A DNA stretch of 64,000 nucleotides, from contig NZ_CP016294.1 of assembly GCF_001704155.1 (NCBI RefSeq), forward strand, positions 3,221,501-3,285,500, read 5' to 3'. Below the pieces are notes generated by a model that saw only the letters and a list, made by a program, of their open reading frames with translations, was not told the DNA's origin and ran no database searches. How positions within the stretch are numbered: position 1 is the stretch's first letter; the number at the start of each line of letters is the position of its first letter. The translations under genes were made by a program, and so were the position numbers. This document shows positions 53,313 to 61,617 of the stretch, one piece after another. Source of the DNA: Stenotrophomonas rhizophila (GTDB lineage Bacteria; Pseudomonadota; Gammaproteobacteria; Xanthomonadales; Xanthomonadaceae).

Positions 53313-54292
53313 AGATGCTCACCGTTGCCCTTCTAAGCGCCATCGCCGGGCCGGCGTGGGCGCAGTCGCATGCGCACGCACACACCGATGCAGCATCCGC
53401 GGCTGCACCGGCCGCGGCCGACCATTCGAAGATGGACCACTCGAAGATGGACCACTCGAATATGGATCATTCAGCGATGGACCAATCGACCATGGATCAC
53501 GGCGGCGTCGACCACCCGCAGATGGATCACTCGACGATGGATCACGCCGCGATGGGCCATGGCACCGCGCCGGTTGCTCCGCGCGAACCCATTCCCGAAG
53601 TCACCGACGCCGACCGAGCGGCCGCCTTCTCACCCATCAACCATGATGCGATGGAGCACGCACCGAATGTGCACAGCCTGCTGCTGATCAATCGGCTGGA
53701 ACACTGGGATGGCCAGCACGGCACCGGCCAGGCCTGGGAAGCCGGCGGCTGGGTCGGCGGCAACATCAACCGCCTATGGGTACGCAGCGAAGGCGAACGC
53801 AGCGGCGGGCGCACGGAGTCGTCCGATCTCGAAGTGCTGTACGGGCGCAGCGTGTCACCGTGGTGGGACGTGCTGGTGGGCGTGAAGCAGGACTTCCGCC
53901 CGGCGGACTCGCGTACCTGGGCCGCGTTCGGCATCCAGGGCCTGGCCCCGTACAAGTTCGAAACCTCGGCGACGGCGTACGTCGGCAAAGGCGGACAACT
54001 GGCTGCCACGGTGGAGGTCGAGTACGAGCTGCTGCTGACCAACCGCCTGATCCTGCAGCCACTGGTGGAGGCAACGCTCGCCGCCAGGGACGAGCCCGAG
54101 CACGGCATGGGTGCGGGCCTGAACAAGGTCGAGGCCGGGTTGCGCCTGCGCTACGAATTCAGCCGCCGCTTCGCCCCGTACATCGGCATCAGCCATGAGC
54201 GCATGTTCGGTGACACGGCCGACTACCACCAGGCAGCGGGCGAGCACACCCGTGACACCCGCTGGGTGGCCGGCGTGCGGGTCTGGTTCTGA
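53309..54292 (+). CDS. copB: Outer-membrane copper resistance protein CopB
   Basis: 327 residues. Signal peptide (MLTVALLSAIAGPAWA), a His/Asp/Met-rich N-terminal region of DHSxM repeats (about residues 38-82), then a roughly 220-residue beta-barrel: RLEHWDGQHGTGQAWEAGGW, GRSVSPWWDVLVGVKQDFRP, GLRLRYEFSRRFAPYIGISH and a C-terminal aromatic residue (RVWF) as in outer-membrane barrels. Believed to bind or export copper with CopA. The repeat number may vary. ATGA overlap with copA; its stop overlaps the next start. Confidence 0.94.
   Translation: MKMLTVALLSAIAGPAWAQSHAHAHTDAASAAAPAAADHSKMDHSKMDHSNMDHSAMDQSTMDHGGVDHPQMDHSTMDHAAMGHGTAPVAPREPIPEVTDADRAAAFSPINHDAMEHAPNVHSLLLINRLEHWDGQHGTGQAWEAGGWVGGNINRLWVRSEGERSGGRTESSDLEVLYGRSVSPWWDVLVGVKQDFRPADSRTWAAFGIQGLAPYKFETSATAYVGKGGQLAATVEVEYELLLTNRLILQPLVEATLAARDEPEHGMGAGLNKVEAGLRLRYEFSRRFAPYIGISHERMFGDTADYHQAAGEHTRDTRWVAGVRVWF
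53420..53554 (+). repeat. 15-base tandem repeat encoding DHSxM copper-binding units in copB
   Basis: Nine consecutive 15-base units, in frame, of the form GACCACTCGAAGATG with drift (DHSKM, DHSKM, DHSNM, DHSAM, DQSTM, DHGGV, DHPQM, DHSTM, DHAAM). The first three are nearly identical, suggesting recent slippage or duplication. Confidence 0.9.
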
Positions 54293-54804
54293 TGGCACTG
54301 CAGATCCGCCGTGCAACGCCCGCCGATGCAGAGCTGCTCTCTGCATTGGCCATGGCCACCTACACAGAGACCTTCGGCGATTCGTATCCGCCGCAGGACC
54401 TGCATGACTTCCTCGACGCGCACTACTCACCCGCACCACAGCGTCGTGAGCTGGAAGATCCGCTCAGCGCCGCATGGCTGCTGTTCGATGGCGAGCAGGC
54501 CATCGGCTACCTCGCGGCCGGGCCGAACAGCCTGGCCCATGCACTGGCGACGGAAGGCGATATCGAACTGAAGCGGCTGTACGTGCACGCCAGCCACCAA
54601 GGCGGCGGCCACGGCGCACGGCTGATGGACGAATTGCTGGACTGGCTGGACCAGCCCCGGCGCCGCACCCTGTGGGTGGGCGTGTGGTCGGAGAACTTCG
54701 GCGCGCAGCGCTTCTACGCGCGCTACGGCTGTGTGCAGGTTGGCAGCTATGAATTCCCGGTGGGCGAAAGCCGCGACCTGGAATTCATCCTGCGCCGGCC
54801 CTGA
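54292..54804 (+). CDS. GNAT family N-acetyltransferase
   Basis: 170 residues of the GNAT fold. LQIRRATPADAELLSALAMA begins the domain, the acetyl-CoA loop is HASHQGGGHGARLMDELLDW (Q-x-x-G-x-G/A type, near 101-120), and the C-terminal WSENFGAQRFYARYGCVQVG is typical of RimI-like enzymes. Its ATG shares a base with the copB stop (TGATG), so it is translated with the copper operon. The substrate is unknown; a link to copper tolerance is only positional. Confidence 0.9.
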   Translation: MALQIRRATPADAELLSALAMATYTETFGDSYPPQDLHDFLDAHYSPAPQRRELEDPLSAAWLLFDGEQAIGYLAAGPNSLAHALATEGDIELKRLYVHASHQGGGHGARLMDELLDWLDQPRRRTLWVGVWSENFGAQRFYARYGCVQVGSYEFPVGESRDLEFILRRP

Positions 54805-54834
54805 GCAGGACCGGCGCACCGATCGCGTAGGCGA

Positions 54835-55146
54835 TCAGAAATCGAACAGGTCGGACAGGAAGCTTTCTTTCTTCTTCTTGCGGTAGCCCTGGCCATCGCC
54901 GTAGTGCTGCTGGCCAAGGTGGCGGGTGTCGCGGTGCTGCACCTGGGGGTGGACCTGCTGCGGCGGCGGAGTCGGCGCGGCGGCACGCACCGGGGCGGGC
55001 GCGGCGGCACCGGCCGAGCGCTCGATGATCTTGTCCAGCTCACCACGGTCCAGCCACACGCCCCGGCACTGCGGGCAGTAATCGATTTCGATGCCCTGGC
55101 GCTCGGACATTACCAGCGCTTGGGTCGTACATACGGGGCATTGCAT
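54835..55146 (-). CDS. Zinc-ribbon protein (zf-TFIIB type)
   Basis: 103 residues. One N-terminal zinc ribbon with CPVC (Cys3, Cys6) and CPQC (Cys24, Cys27), followed by RGVWLDRGELDKIIERS as in the zf-TFIIB domain family. A proline/glutamine/histidine-rich linker leads to a basic-aromatic tail (YRKKKKESFLSDLFDF), a possible interaction peptide. Function unknown; convergent with the GNAT gene. Confidence 0.85.
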   Translation of the reverse strand: MQCPVCTTQALVMSERQGIEIDYCPQCRGVWLDRGELDKIIERSAGAAAPAPVRAAAPTPPPQQVHPQVQHRDTRHLGQQHYGDGQGYRKKKKESFLSDLFDF

Positions 55147-55308
55147 CGATTTGGCTCCATTCGGGGTCAGATCCCGACTGTACCGTGGCCTACCTGACCC
55201 GCGCACAACAGAACAACGTTCGGCTGACGGTTTTTGCACGATCCCCTCACCCTCTGCTGCCCATACTGCCGCGCCTTTCCACCCAAACCCTGCAGGGGAA
55301 CCCGCGTC

Positions 55309-55710
55309 ATGCTGTTGTCCAAGCGCCATGTTGCACCGCGCGTGCTGTTGATCGAAGACACCGAAGACACCCGTGAACTGAGCCGCATGGCGCTGGAAAG
55401 CCAGGCCTGCGACGTGGCCGCCGTCAGCTCGGCCGAAGCCGCCTTGGGCCTGCTGCAGGCCGGCGAGCGCTTCGACCTCGTATTCACCGACGTCTGCCTC
55501 GGCGGTCTGAGCGGCATTGAAGCTGCCCACCGCATCCGCCAGCACCAGCCCAGCCTGCCGGTACTGGTCACCTCCGGCCTGCAGCCGGACCGGGTCACCC
55601 CGCAGCTGGCCCCGGGGATCCACTTCCTGCCCAAGCCGTATTCGATGAGCGAGCTGCTGGATGCGATCCGCGCCTGCTTCGGCGACCAGGATGTGGATCG
55701 GGCGGCCTGA
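55309..55710 (+). CDS. Single-domain response regulator
   Basis: 133-residue receiver: VLLIEDTEDTRELSRMAL with the acidic pair, phospho-aspartate near residue 61 in LVFTDVCLGGLSGIEAAHRI, the switch serine in PVLVTSGLQP, and the lysine in IHFLPKPYSMSELLDAI. No output domain and no kinase beside it, so it must be served in trans or act as a phosphate sink. Start at 55309 follows GCAGGGGAACCCGCGTC. Confidence 0.9.
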   Translation: MLLSKRHVAPRVLLIEDTEDTRELSRMALESQACDVAAVSSAEAALGLLQAGERFDLVFTDVCLGGLSGIEAAHRIRQHQPSLPVLVTSGLQPDRVTPQLAPGIHFLPKPYSMSELLDAIRACFGDQDVDRAA

Positions 55711-55723
55711 GCCCGGAAGCCGA

Positions 55724-55749
55724 CAGGGCGCGCTGGCCGCGCCCTGCTT
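55724..55749 (+). terminator. Terminator after the response regulator
   Basis: Perfect 9-base arms CAGGGCGCG (55724-55732) and CGCGCCCTG (55738-55746), then CTTT. Confidence 0.75.
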
Positions 55750-55816
55750 TCATCAGGATTTCATCAAGCCCTGCGCATCGTTCGGCAAGTGAACCTCCCT
55801 TGCCGGAATCCTGATC

Positions 55817-56479
55817 ATGCAGACCCGATTGCTGCTTGGCACGCCCCTGTTGCTGCTGGCCACGCTTACCGACGTGCGCGCGGATGACTTTGTCACCTGC
55901 GAAAGCCGCGACAACCGCTACCAGTCCTGCACTTTGCCCTACGCCGGCTATGTCACGCTGGACCGCAAGTTGTCCGGCGCAGATTGCCGCCAGGGGCGCA
56001 GCTGGGATTACGACCGCCGCAACGTCTGGGTCGACGACGGCTGCCGCGCCTCGTTCCGGGTGCGCGGGGATGATCGCCACCATGACCGCGACGACGACAA
56101 CCATGATGCGAAGGTGGCGGCCGGCGTGCTGGTCGGTACGGCAATCCTGGGCGCGCTCGTGCACAACGCCAACAAGCAGGACGAGCGCTACAACGATGAC
56201 AACTACCAGGGCGCGCGTCATACCTCGTACGTGCCGCAGTGGATGGTGGGCGAGTTCGAGGGCTACAACCCGATGTACAACACCGACATCCGCATGCGCA
56301 TCGAAGCCGATGGCCGGATGTCGGCACAGGCCAGCGGGCAGAACCTGTCAGGCTGGGTCAATGGCGGCCAGCTCAACGTGGGCAGCAGCGTGTTCGACAT
56401 CAACCAGAGCCGCGATGGCTTCGTGACCACCGAAGTGGGCGATCGCCAGAACGAAGTGCGCTACCGCCGCGTACGCTGA
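55817..56479 (+). CDS. DUF3011 domain secreted protein
   Basis: 220 residues. Signal peptide LLLGTPLLLLATLTDVRA, then a cysteine-containing DUF3011 domain (VTCESRDNRYQSCTLPYAGY and VWVDDGCRASFRV, about 25-80). A very acidic/histidine-rich stretch (RGDDRHHDRDDDNHDAK) follows, then a hydrophobic segment (AAGVLVGTAILGALVHNA) and a C-terminal beta domain. DUF3011 has no firm function; the Asp/His run could bind metal. Confidence 0.83.
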   Translation: MQTRLLLGTPLLLLATLTDVRADDFVTCESRDNRYQSCTLPYAGYVTLDRKLSGADCRQGRSWDYDRRNVWVDDGCRASFRVRGDDRHHDRDDDNHDAKVAAGVLVGTAILGALVHNANKQDERYNDDNYQGARHTSYVPQWMVGEFEGYNPMYNTDIRMRIEADGRMSAQASGQNLSGWVNGGQLNVGSSVFDINQSRDGFVTTEVGDRQNEVRYRRVR

Positions 56480-56490
56480 GCGGTGAGTCG

Positions 56491-56510
56491 GTGCCGGCCT
56501 GTGCCGGCAC
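56491..56510. terminator. Hairpin between convergent genes
   Basis: GTGCCGGC (56491-56498), CTGT, GCCGGCAC (56503-56510): perfect 8-base arms between the ends of the DUF3011 gene and the inhibitor-like gene. No long U tract. Confidence 0.6.
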
Positions 56511-56520
56511 CCACTTCACT

Positions 56521-57201
56521 TTACTTGCCTGCCACCTTGCAACTCAGGCGCGTGCCGTAGAACTCCAGCGTGGCCTCCCCTTGGTGTTCCCAGAACTCCA
56601 CGCCCTCGCGGGTGTAACGGCTGCCACTGGCTGACGGTGCGGCAAACGCGATGGCCTGGTCACGGCCCAACCGAATGACCGCAACCTGCGGGTCAAGCTC
56701 GTTGTAGAACACCACCGAGAGCGGCTTGCTGGCGTCATCGCATTGATAGTGCGTCGCGGCCGGTCCCGGCCCAGTGGCCGCGGCCAGGCGGAGCTCGACG
56801 ATGCGGGTCTGGTACGACTCGAGCAGGCAGCGGTTGGCGTCCACCGCCTGCCAGCAGGCATCGCGGCCCTTGATCCAGCCGCGCTGTTCAGCGGCCACGT
56901 CAAGCTCGCCCGGACCGGTCTGCGCCGCCTTGTACAGCCCGGCCAGCTCCCGATCCAATGCGGACAACCGTGCGTCACCGCATACGTTCTTCTCCGCATC
57001 CGAGCCGGCCTTGGCGCAATCGAACGACGGGCCCTCGGAACCCGCCGCCGGCAGCGCGGCTGGCGCGGGTGCCGGCTTCGGCGATTCGGACGCGGCCTCG
57101 CTCGTGGCGGGCGCGGTGGGTGCAGCCGTCGTATCGGTCGGCGTGGGTTTGCAGGCCGCCAGCGCCAGTGCGCCCAGGCCAATCAGGACAAAACGGTTCA
57201 T
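56521..57201 (-). CDS. Lipoprotein with DUF1311 (LprI-like) and MliC lysozyme-inhibitor-like domains
   Basis: 226 residues. Lipoprotein signal with lipobox LALAAC (Cys17), then a threonine/proline/alanine tether. At about 59-120 lies a DUF1311/LprI-type domain (FDCAKAGSDAEKNVCGDARL, RGWIKGRDACW). At about 130-226 there is an MliC-type domain (YQCDDASKPLSVVFYN, then YTREGVEFWEHQGEATLEFY and a final cysteine). MliC proteins inhibit C-type lysozyme and LprI has also been linked to lysozyme resistance, so protection of peptidoglycan at the cell surface is inferred. Convergent with the DUF3011 gene. Confidence 0.85.
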   Translation of the reverse strand: MNRFVLIGLGALALAACKPTPTDTTAAPTAPATSEAASESPKPAPAPAALPAAGSEGPSFDCAKAGSDAEKNVCGDARLSALDRELAGLYKAAQTGPGELDVAAEQRGWIKGRDACWQAVDANRCLLESYQTRIVELRLAAATGPGPAATHYQCDDASKPLSVVFYNELDPQVAVIRLGRDQAIAFAAPSASGSRYTREGVEFWEHQGEATLEFYGTRLSCKVAGK

Positions 57202-57274
57202 GGCACCTCCACAGCGCCTGCTACTCAATTTACCTAGTCTGCGCCATGCCGCGCTCAGGCGGCGTGTAAGCGCG

Positions 57275-58165
57275 CTATTCAACGGTGCAATCATCGACGC
57301 GGGCGGTATCGGGCAGGACTTCGATACTGCCCACTGCCAGCTGCTCCAGGATCGTTTCCGGCCCGCGCCAGCTGCGCCATTGCAGGCCGACACTGGCGGC
57401 GCGCGCGTCGTGGACGCGATCCACCACCGGCAGTGACCAGCCGCGACGGTCGTACTCGGCCAGCCATTGCGGGCACCGCTGGGCCAGAACGTCACGCGGG
57501 TGCGTCACCAGCGCCTCGCAATCCTCCCGCTGGAACGGCGTCCAGCCACTGACCAGGTAACGCTGGAACGCCGGGCCGTGATTGGTCAGCGCAGCCACAT
57601 GCGCGTCCGCCACGTCACGGACATCGATTCCGCGATGCAACCGGTACAGCATCATGCGTTCCGGCGGCTCCGGAAAGCAGCGCGACATCCGGATCACGCG
57701 CACATCCAGGTCGGGTCCAGCGGCCTCTTCCAGCCACTGTTCGGCGGCCAGCTTGGAGCGGTGGTAAACGGTGCGGGGCTGGGGCGTGGTCTGCTCATCC
57801 ACCCAGGTGCAGCGCCCCGGCACGATCGCGTGCCCGTACAGCGCGGTGGTGCTGGTGAACACCAGCCGCCGCACGCCCGCCTCGCGCGCCAGCATCGCCA
57901 GCGTGCGGGTGCCTTCCACGTTGATGCGCTGGAATTCGCTGTCGCTGAAAAGGCCCACATGCGGCGCGTGCAACGCAGCGGCATGGATGACCGCATCCAC
58001 GCCCTGCAGCACCTTGGCCAGCATCCGGGTATCGGTGAAATCGGCCACGTGACGCGTGGTCGCGAAGGGACTGCGGTCAATGCCCACCACTTCGTGGCGG
58101 GCGGCCAAGGCGCCAAAGATGGCGCGACCTACCCGGCCTGAACTTCCTGTCAGGAGAATCTTCAC
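57275..58165 (-). CDS. NAD-dependent epimerase/dehydratase
   Basis: 296 residues of the extended SDR fold. ILLTGSSGRVGRAIFGALAA starts it, VDAVIHAAALHAPHVGLF follows, and the catalytic set is S-T-T in VFTSTTALYG with YxxxK in YHRSKLAAEQW. GIDVRDVADAHVAAL is typical of sugar-nucleotide epimerases. Substrate unknown. The GTG at 58165 matches the usual family start (MKILLTG); an ATG at 58177 would add four residues. Confidence 0.87.
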   Translation of the reverse strand: MKILLTGSSGRVGRAIFGALAARHEVVGIDRSPFATTRHVADFTDTRMLAKVLQGVDAVIHAAALHAPHVGLFSDSEFQRINVEGTRTLAMLAREAGVRRLVFTSTTALYGHAIVPGRCTWVDEQTTPQPRTVYHRSKLAAEQWLEEAAGPDLDVRVIRMSRCFPEPPERMMLYRLHRGIDVRDVADAHVAALTNHGPAFQRYLVSGWTPFQREDCEALVTHPRDVLAQRCPQWLAEYDRRGWSLPVVDRVHDARAASVGLQWRSWRGPETILEQLAVGSIEVLPDTARVDDCTVE

Positions 58166-58597
58166 TGGAGAGCACATGTCAGCGCCCGGGAGCTACCGGG
58201 ATGCAACAAGTGTAGTAGAGCCACGCCCTGCGTGGCTGGATTCATGCCGCAACCAGCCCAACCGCCTTCGGCGGCAGACCTCATCATCACACGTACCCCA
58301 GCGTCAGAACCGGAAGCGACATTCGAATCAAGAGCGGCGTCGCGCAACAAATAAACTGGATAACTCCCAGATGCGTCCACTGACGTTCGATAACGTGCTA
58401 GCCGTCGCTTTTCGAGCGCGTGGCCACGTCGGAAGCGTCAGGGTCTGTTTCCAGCGTCCGAATCGACTGCGGAAAATCGCGTCCTAGCGATGTGCTGACG
58501 CGATACCAGGGAACATGCTTTTGAACTGCTTCCGATCAGAACCGGCCCGCCCCGCCGCCTGCGCCTCATTACCGGCTCAGGCACGCACGTGAAGTCA
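58166..58597. other. Gene-free stretch at the left edge of the AT-richer patch
   Basis: Roughly 430 bases between the epimerase start and the acyltransferase start. It contains one SMAG palindrome (58215-58237). Nothing in the remaining 350 bases resembles a gene, although base composition falls visibly compared with the flanking core. It could hold decayed coding DNA. Confidence 0.5.
58215..58237 (+). repeat. SMAG-type REP palindrome
   Basis: GTAG (58215-58218), AGCCACGC (58219-58226), CCT, GCGTGGCT (58230-58237). Identical to the copy at 4715-4736 in the other orientation. Confidence 0.8.
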
Positions 58598-59680
58598 ATG
58601 AGCCAAACTGTCAACCTTGCGGGCGAGCGCTTCGAATCGCTGCAGGCGTTGCGTGCCATCGCCGCGGTGGCAGTACTCATCTTTCATCTTCGCTTCGTGG
58701 AACTCCGCTACCTGGAAGGTCATGCGCTGCTCGACTGGCTGGGCCGAAACGCCGACGCGGGCGTCGATCTCTTCTTCGTGCTCTCCGGATTCGTGATGGC
58801 CAGCATCTCCCGGGGCAAAGGGTCCGGCCCAGGCGCGGCGCGCGACTTCCTGACGCAGCGGGCGTGGCGCGTAGTCCCCCTGTACTGGATGTTCACCACC
58901 CTGGTGGTGTTGCTGATGTCGGTCGCCCCCGCCATGGTGAACAGCTCCTACGCCGACCAGAGCATCGCTGCTTCGTATCTCTTGATTCCACACCAACAGC
59001 TGCCGGTGCTGGCGGTGGGGTGGACGCTTGTCCATGAAGCCTACTTCTACTTGGTCTTCTCGCTTGCGCTGGCGCTCGCCTATGGAACCCGGCAACGACT
59101 CAGCCTCTTCACCATGGCATGGGGAAGTCTCGTCGGATTCGGCTATTGGAAGGGATTTGATGAAGGAGCGCCAACGGCATCGGTCGTCTTCAGCCCTCTG
59201 ACGTTTGAGTTCCTGGCAGGTGTTCTGACGGGGCTGCACTGGCGCCGCATTCCGCCTCGATTCGGATCTCTATTGTTCATTACCGGTCTCGGCGTGTTGT
59301 TGTTGGCGGCTGCGCTGTTACCCCCATCGGATTCCGAGTTCAACGCCCCATTGCGGCGCGTGATCCATCTAGGCCTGGGAAGTGCATTGCTGATCGCTGG
59401 ATCGGCATTGCTCGAGACGTCTGGCCACCGCCCGAACCGACTGCTCATCGAGTTGGGAGATGCCTCCTATTCCCTGTACCTGTCCCACATCTTCGTTATA
59501 TCCGCCATCGGTCGAATGTGGGGCCACTTCCTACCTTCGGCGCATTGGCTCAATCATGGCTTTTTCCTGCTCTTCACCGTCTTCGTTGCGTGCCTCTCCA
59601 GCAACCTGATCCACAAACGAATTGAGCGACCACTTCTCGATCTTCGCTATCGATGGAAGGCTGCTGGAACATTCCGCTGA
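58598..59680 (+). CDS. Membrane acyltransferase (acyltransferase family 3)
   Basis: Integral-membrane acyltransferase of 360 residues with about ten hydrophobic segments. Family motifs: FESLQALRAIAAVAVLIFHL with the catalytic-type histidine near 31, GVDLFFVLSGFVMASIS, and FLTQRAWRVVPLYWMFTT. The C-terminal SYSLYLSHIFVISAIG is also typical. Such enzymes O-acetylate or acylate LPS O-antigen, exopolysaccharide or Nod factors. Codon use is less GC-rich than in the neighbours, suggesting recent acquisition. An in-frame GTG lies three codons upstream. Confidence 0.88.
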   Translation: MSQTVNLAGERFESLQALRAIAAVAVLIFHLRFVELRYLEGHALLDWLGRNADAGVDLFFVLSGFVMASISRGKGSGPGAARDFLTQRAWRVVPLYWMFTTLVVLLMSVAPAMVNSSYADQSIAASYLLIPHQQLPVLAVGWTLVHEAYFYLVFSLALALAYGTRQRLSLFTMAWGSLVGFGYWKGFDEGAPTASVVFSPLTFEFLAGVLTGLHWRRIPPRFGSLLFITGLGVLLLAAALLPPSDSEFNAPLRRVIHLGLGSALLIAGSALLETSGHRPNRLLIELGDASYSLYLSHIFVISAIGRMWGHFLPSAHWLNHGFFLLFTVFVACLSSNLIHKRIERPLLDLRYRWKAAGTFR

Positions 59681-59940
59681 TGCCTGGACCGCATTGCTTC
59701 CGGAGAATGTTCGATGACCTTGCGCAAGATGTCGCGACCAGCATTATTTCGCTCCTGGTGCTTCACCCCAAACAGTGTTGAAGCTCACTTCCGGACCGTG
59801 CGCCCGCTTCCGTTTTTGTACACCGCCGACTTACTTGATGACGTCCGAGACGAATCTGCGCACTCGGTCATTCGGAGCACGAGATCGACTACCTACGATT
59901 CTGGCGCGGGAACGGATCCCGCAAACAAACAGGATGATTC

Positions 59941-60513
59941 ATGACAAGGTCCATTTTGGCCCTCGCAACTCTGCTCGCCGGTGTCGGCATCACATCTACG
60001 ACCGCATCGGCCAGTCAAGGAGATGATCTCCAGGCTCCCAACAACCAGGGTCTGCACGTGCCCGCTGCGGGAATTATGGCAGGCACCCTTTCCCTGCCTG
60101 ACGGGGCAAGCCTGAGGGAGATCACCAGGCTTTACAACGGCCGGGCGGAGCGACATGCGACGCTTCACTTTTTCCCGGACAACTGGGACCAGTTTGGCTG
60201 GCGAGCCGAAGGCTCTCTGGGTTTCATTTCAGGCACGCCCTTCTCCAACTCAAAGCCCCTCTACGCCTGCGCGCTCTGGGGGCACACCGAGGCGTACTTC
60301 ACGTCACCGGACCCGAACTGCGAAGGGCAGTTCCTCACCACCTTCGGCATGATCGGGTACATCAGCGATGTCCCGCTTCCTGATACGAAGCCCATCTATC
60401 GATGCAAGTACGTGTTTGACAGGAAGCTGCGCCACTTCGACACGTTCTATCCGAATTGTGAAAATGTCCCGACCGGTTCCTTGGACTTTCTCATTGGCTA
60501 CGTGTTCCTGTAG
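59941..60513 (+). CDS. Secreted repeat protein (DUF5648-like)
   Basis: 190 residues. Signal peptide LALATLLAGVGITSTTASAS. From about residue 65 there are three related units: ITRLYNGRAERHATLHFFPD ending SLGFISG, then KPLYACALWGHTEAYFTSPD ending MIGYISD, then KPIYRCKYVFDRKLRHFDTF ending FLIGYVF. The pattern (aromatic-rich Y-R/C-x, H-F-x-T, then G-Y-I/V) resembles the DUF5648 repeat of secreted proteins. Function unknown. AAACAGGATGATTC precedes the ATG. Lower GC than the core, like the acyltransferase before it. Confidence 0.75.
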   Translation: MTRSILALATLLAGVGITSTTASASQGDDLQAPNNQGLHVPAAGIMAGTLSLPDGASLREITRLYNGRAERHATLHFFPDNWDQFGWRAEGSLGFISGTPFSNSKPLYACALWGHTEAYFTSPDPNCEGQFLTTFGMIGYISDVPLPDTKPIYRCKYVFDRKLRHFDTFYPNCENVPTGSLDFLIGYVFL

Positions 60514-60689
60514 AGATGGAATCGCGAAACCACAGCCGGCTGAGTATCCATTTCAAGCCGGTTGATGGAGGGCGGAACTGGTGTCCCATGTCCCGCCTCT
60601 CGTCCTCGCCAACCTGCACTGTCGCGAGGAGTCTGATCTGGGGTTGACCAAATGAGAACATCACGCCGCCTCCTCAAGACTACAGTCAT

Positions 60690-60713
60690 AAAAAAGGCGC
60701 CCACCGGGCGCCT
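60690..60713 (-). terminator. Terminator after tRNA-Lys
   Basis: On the minus strand AGGCGCCC (60706-60713), GGT, GGGCGCCT (60695-60702) and then a T tract, 25 bases after the tRNA 3' end. Confidence 0.85.
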
Positions 60714-60729
60714 AAGTCGTTGATGCAAT

Positions 60730-60805
60730 TGGTGGGCCGTGATGGATTCGAACCATCGACCAAAAGATTAAAAGTCTTCTGCTCTACCGACTGAGCTAAC
60801 GGCCC
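60730..60805 (-). tRNA. tRNA-Lys (anticodon UUU)
   Basis: Minus-strand cloverleaf of 76 bases with encoded CCA. The acceptor GGGCCGT pairs with ACGGCCC, the D arm contains AGCTCAGTCGGTAGAGC, and the anticodon stem-loop reads AGACTTTTAATCT with TTT. The T arm contains GGTTCGAATCC. It lies downstream of queC. Confidence 0.97.
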
Positions 60806-60876
60806 ATTGCATGCCCCGACTTCGCGCCGGGGGTGCGCATTCTAACCCATCTTGCGCCGCAGGCGTAGCCCGGCGA

Positions 60877-61542
60877 TCAGGCGTAGCGGGTCGGGTCGGC
60901 CACGCCGGCGTCGGCGAAGCCCTGCGCGCGCAGGCGGCAGGCGTCGCAGTGGCCGCAGGCGGCGCCGCTGTCGTCGGCGTTGTAGCAGGACACGGTGAGG
61001 CCGAAGTCCACGCCCAGGCGCACGCCTTCACGCACGATGTCAGCCTTGCTCAGGAACTGCAGCGGCGCGTGTACCTGGATGCCCGCCCCTTCCACGCCGG
61101 CCTTGGTGGCCAGGTTGGCCAGGGTCTGGAAGGCGCTGATGAACTCGGGACGGCAGTCCGGGTAGCCGGAGTAATCCACGGCGTTGACGCCGCAGAAGAT
61201 GTCGTTGGCGCCCAGCACTTCGGCCCAGCCCAGCGCGACCGAGAGCATGATGGTGTTGCGCGCCGGCACGTAGGTGACCGGGATGCCCTCGCCGCCCGCT
61301 TCGGGCACGTCGATGTCGTCGGTCAGCGCCGAGCCGCCGATGCTGCGCAGGTCCACGTTGACGGTCTTGTGCGCCACCACGCCCAGCGCCTTGGCCACGG
61401 CGGCGGCGGCATCCAGTTCGGAGGTGTGGCGCTGGCCGTAGCGCACGCTCAGCGCATGCACGGCGAAGCCCTGCTCGCGGGCCATGGCGACGACGGCGGC
61501 GGAATCCATGCCGCCGGACAGGAGGACAACTGCGTTCTTCAT
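60877..61542 (-). CDS. queC: 7-cyano-7-deazaguanine synthase QueC
   Basis: ATP-dependent conversion of CDG to preQ0 in queuosine synthesis. 221 residues. PP-loop [15 protein letters not shown] (7-21), [31 protein letters not shown] and the zinc cluster in [20 protein letters not shown] near 190-209. Follows queE on the same strand, separated by 75 bases. Confidence 0.96.
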   Translation of the reverse strand: MKNAVVLLSGGMDSAAVVAMAREQGFAVHALSVRYGQRHTSELDAAAAVAKALGVVAHKTVNVDLRSIGGSALTDDIDVPEAGGEGIPVTYVPARNTIMLSVALGWAEVLGANDIFCGVNAVDYSGYPDCRPEFISAFQTLANLATKAGVEGAGIQVHAPLQFLSKADIVREGVRLGVDFGLTVSCYNADDSGAACGHCDACRLRAQGFADAGVADPTRYA

Positions 61543-61617
61543 GAGGGTGTTTCCGGTGGGTTGCGGGAAAGCCAGCACGCTGTCCCGCGCCGGTACATCA
61601 AGGGGCAACGAACGGGC

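Noticed and set aside
53420..53554. Short tandem array as a possible CRISPR or VNTR element
   Set aside because: Repeats are contiguous 15-base coding units (DHSxM) inside copB, without spacers.
58238..58590. Possible pseudogene in the AT-richer flank
   Set aside because: Short broken frames only; no segment reads as part of a known protein, so it is listed as gene-free.
59714..59944. Short frame of about 76 codons between the acyltransferase and the secreted protein
   Set aside because: No ribosome site, no similarity I can recognise, and it runs into the next gene's start; treated as noncoding.
60514..60805. Attachment-site duplicate of the tRNA-Lys 3' end
   Set aside because: No copy of the T-arm/acceptor sequence was found near 58.2 kb or elsewhere in the patch, and no integrase is present.
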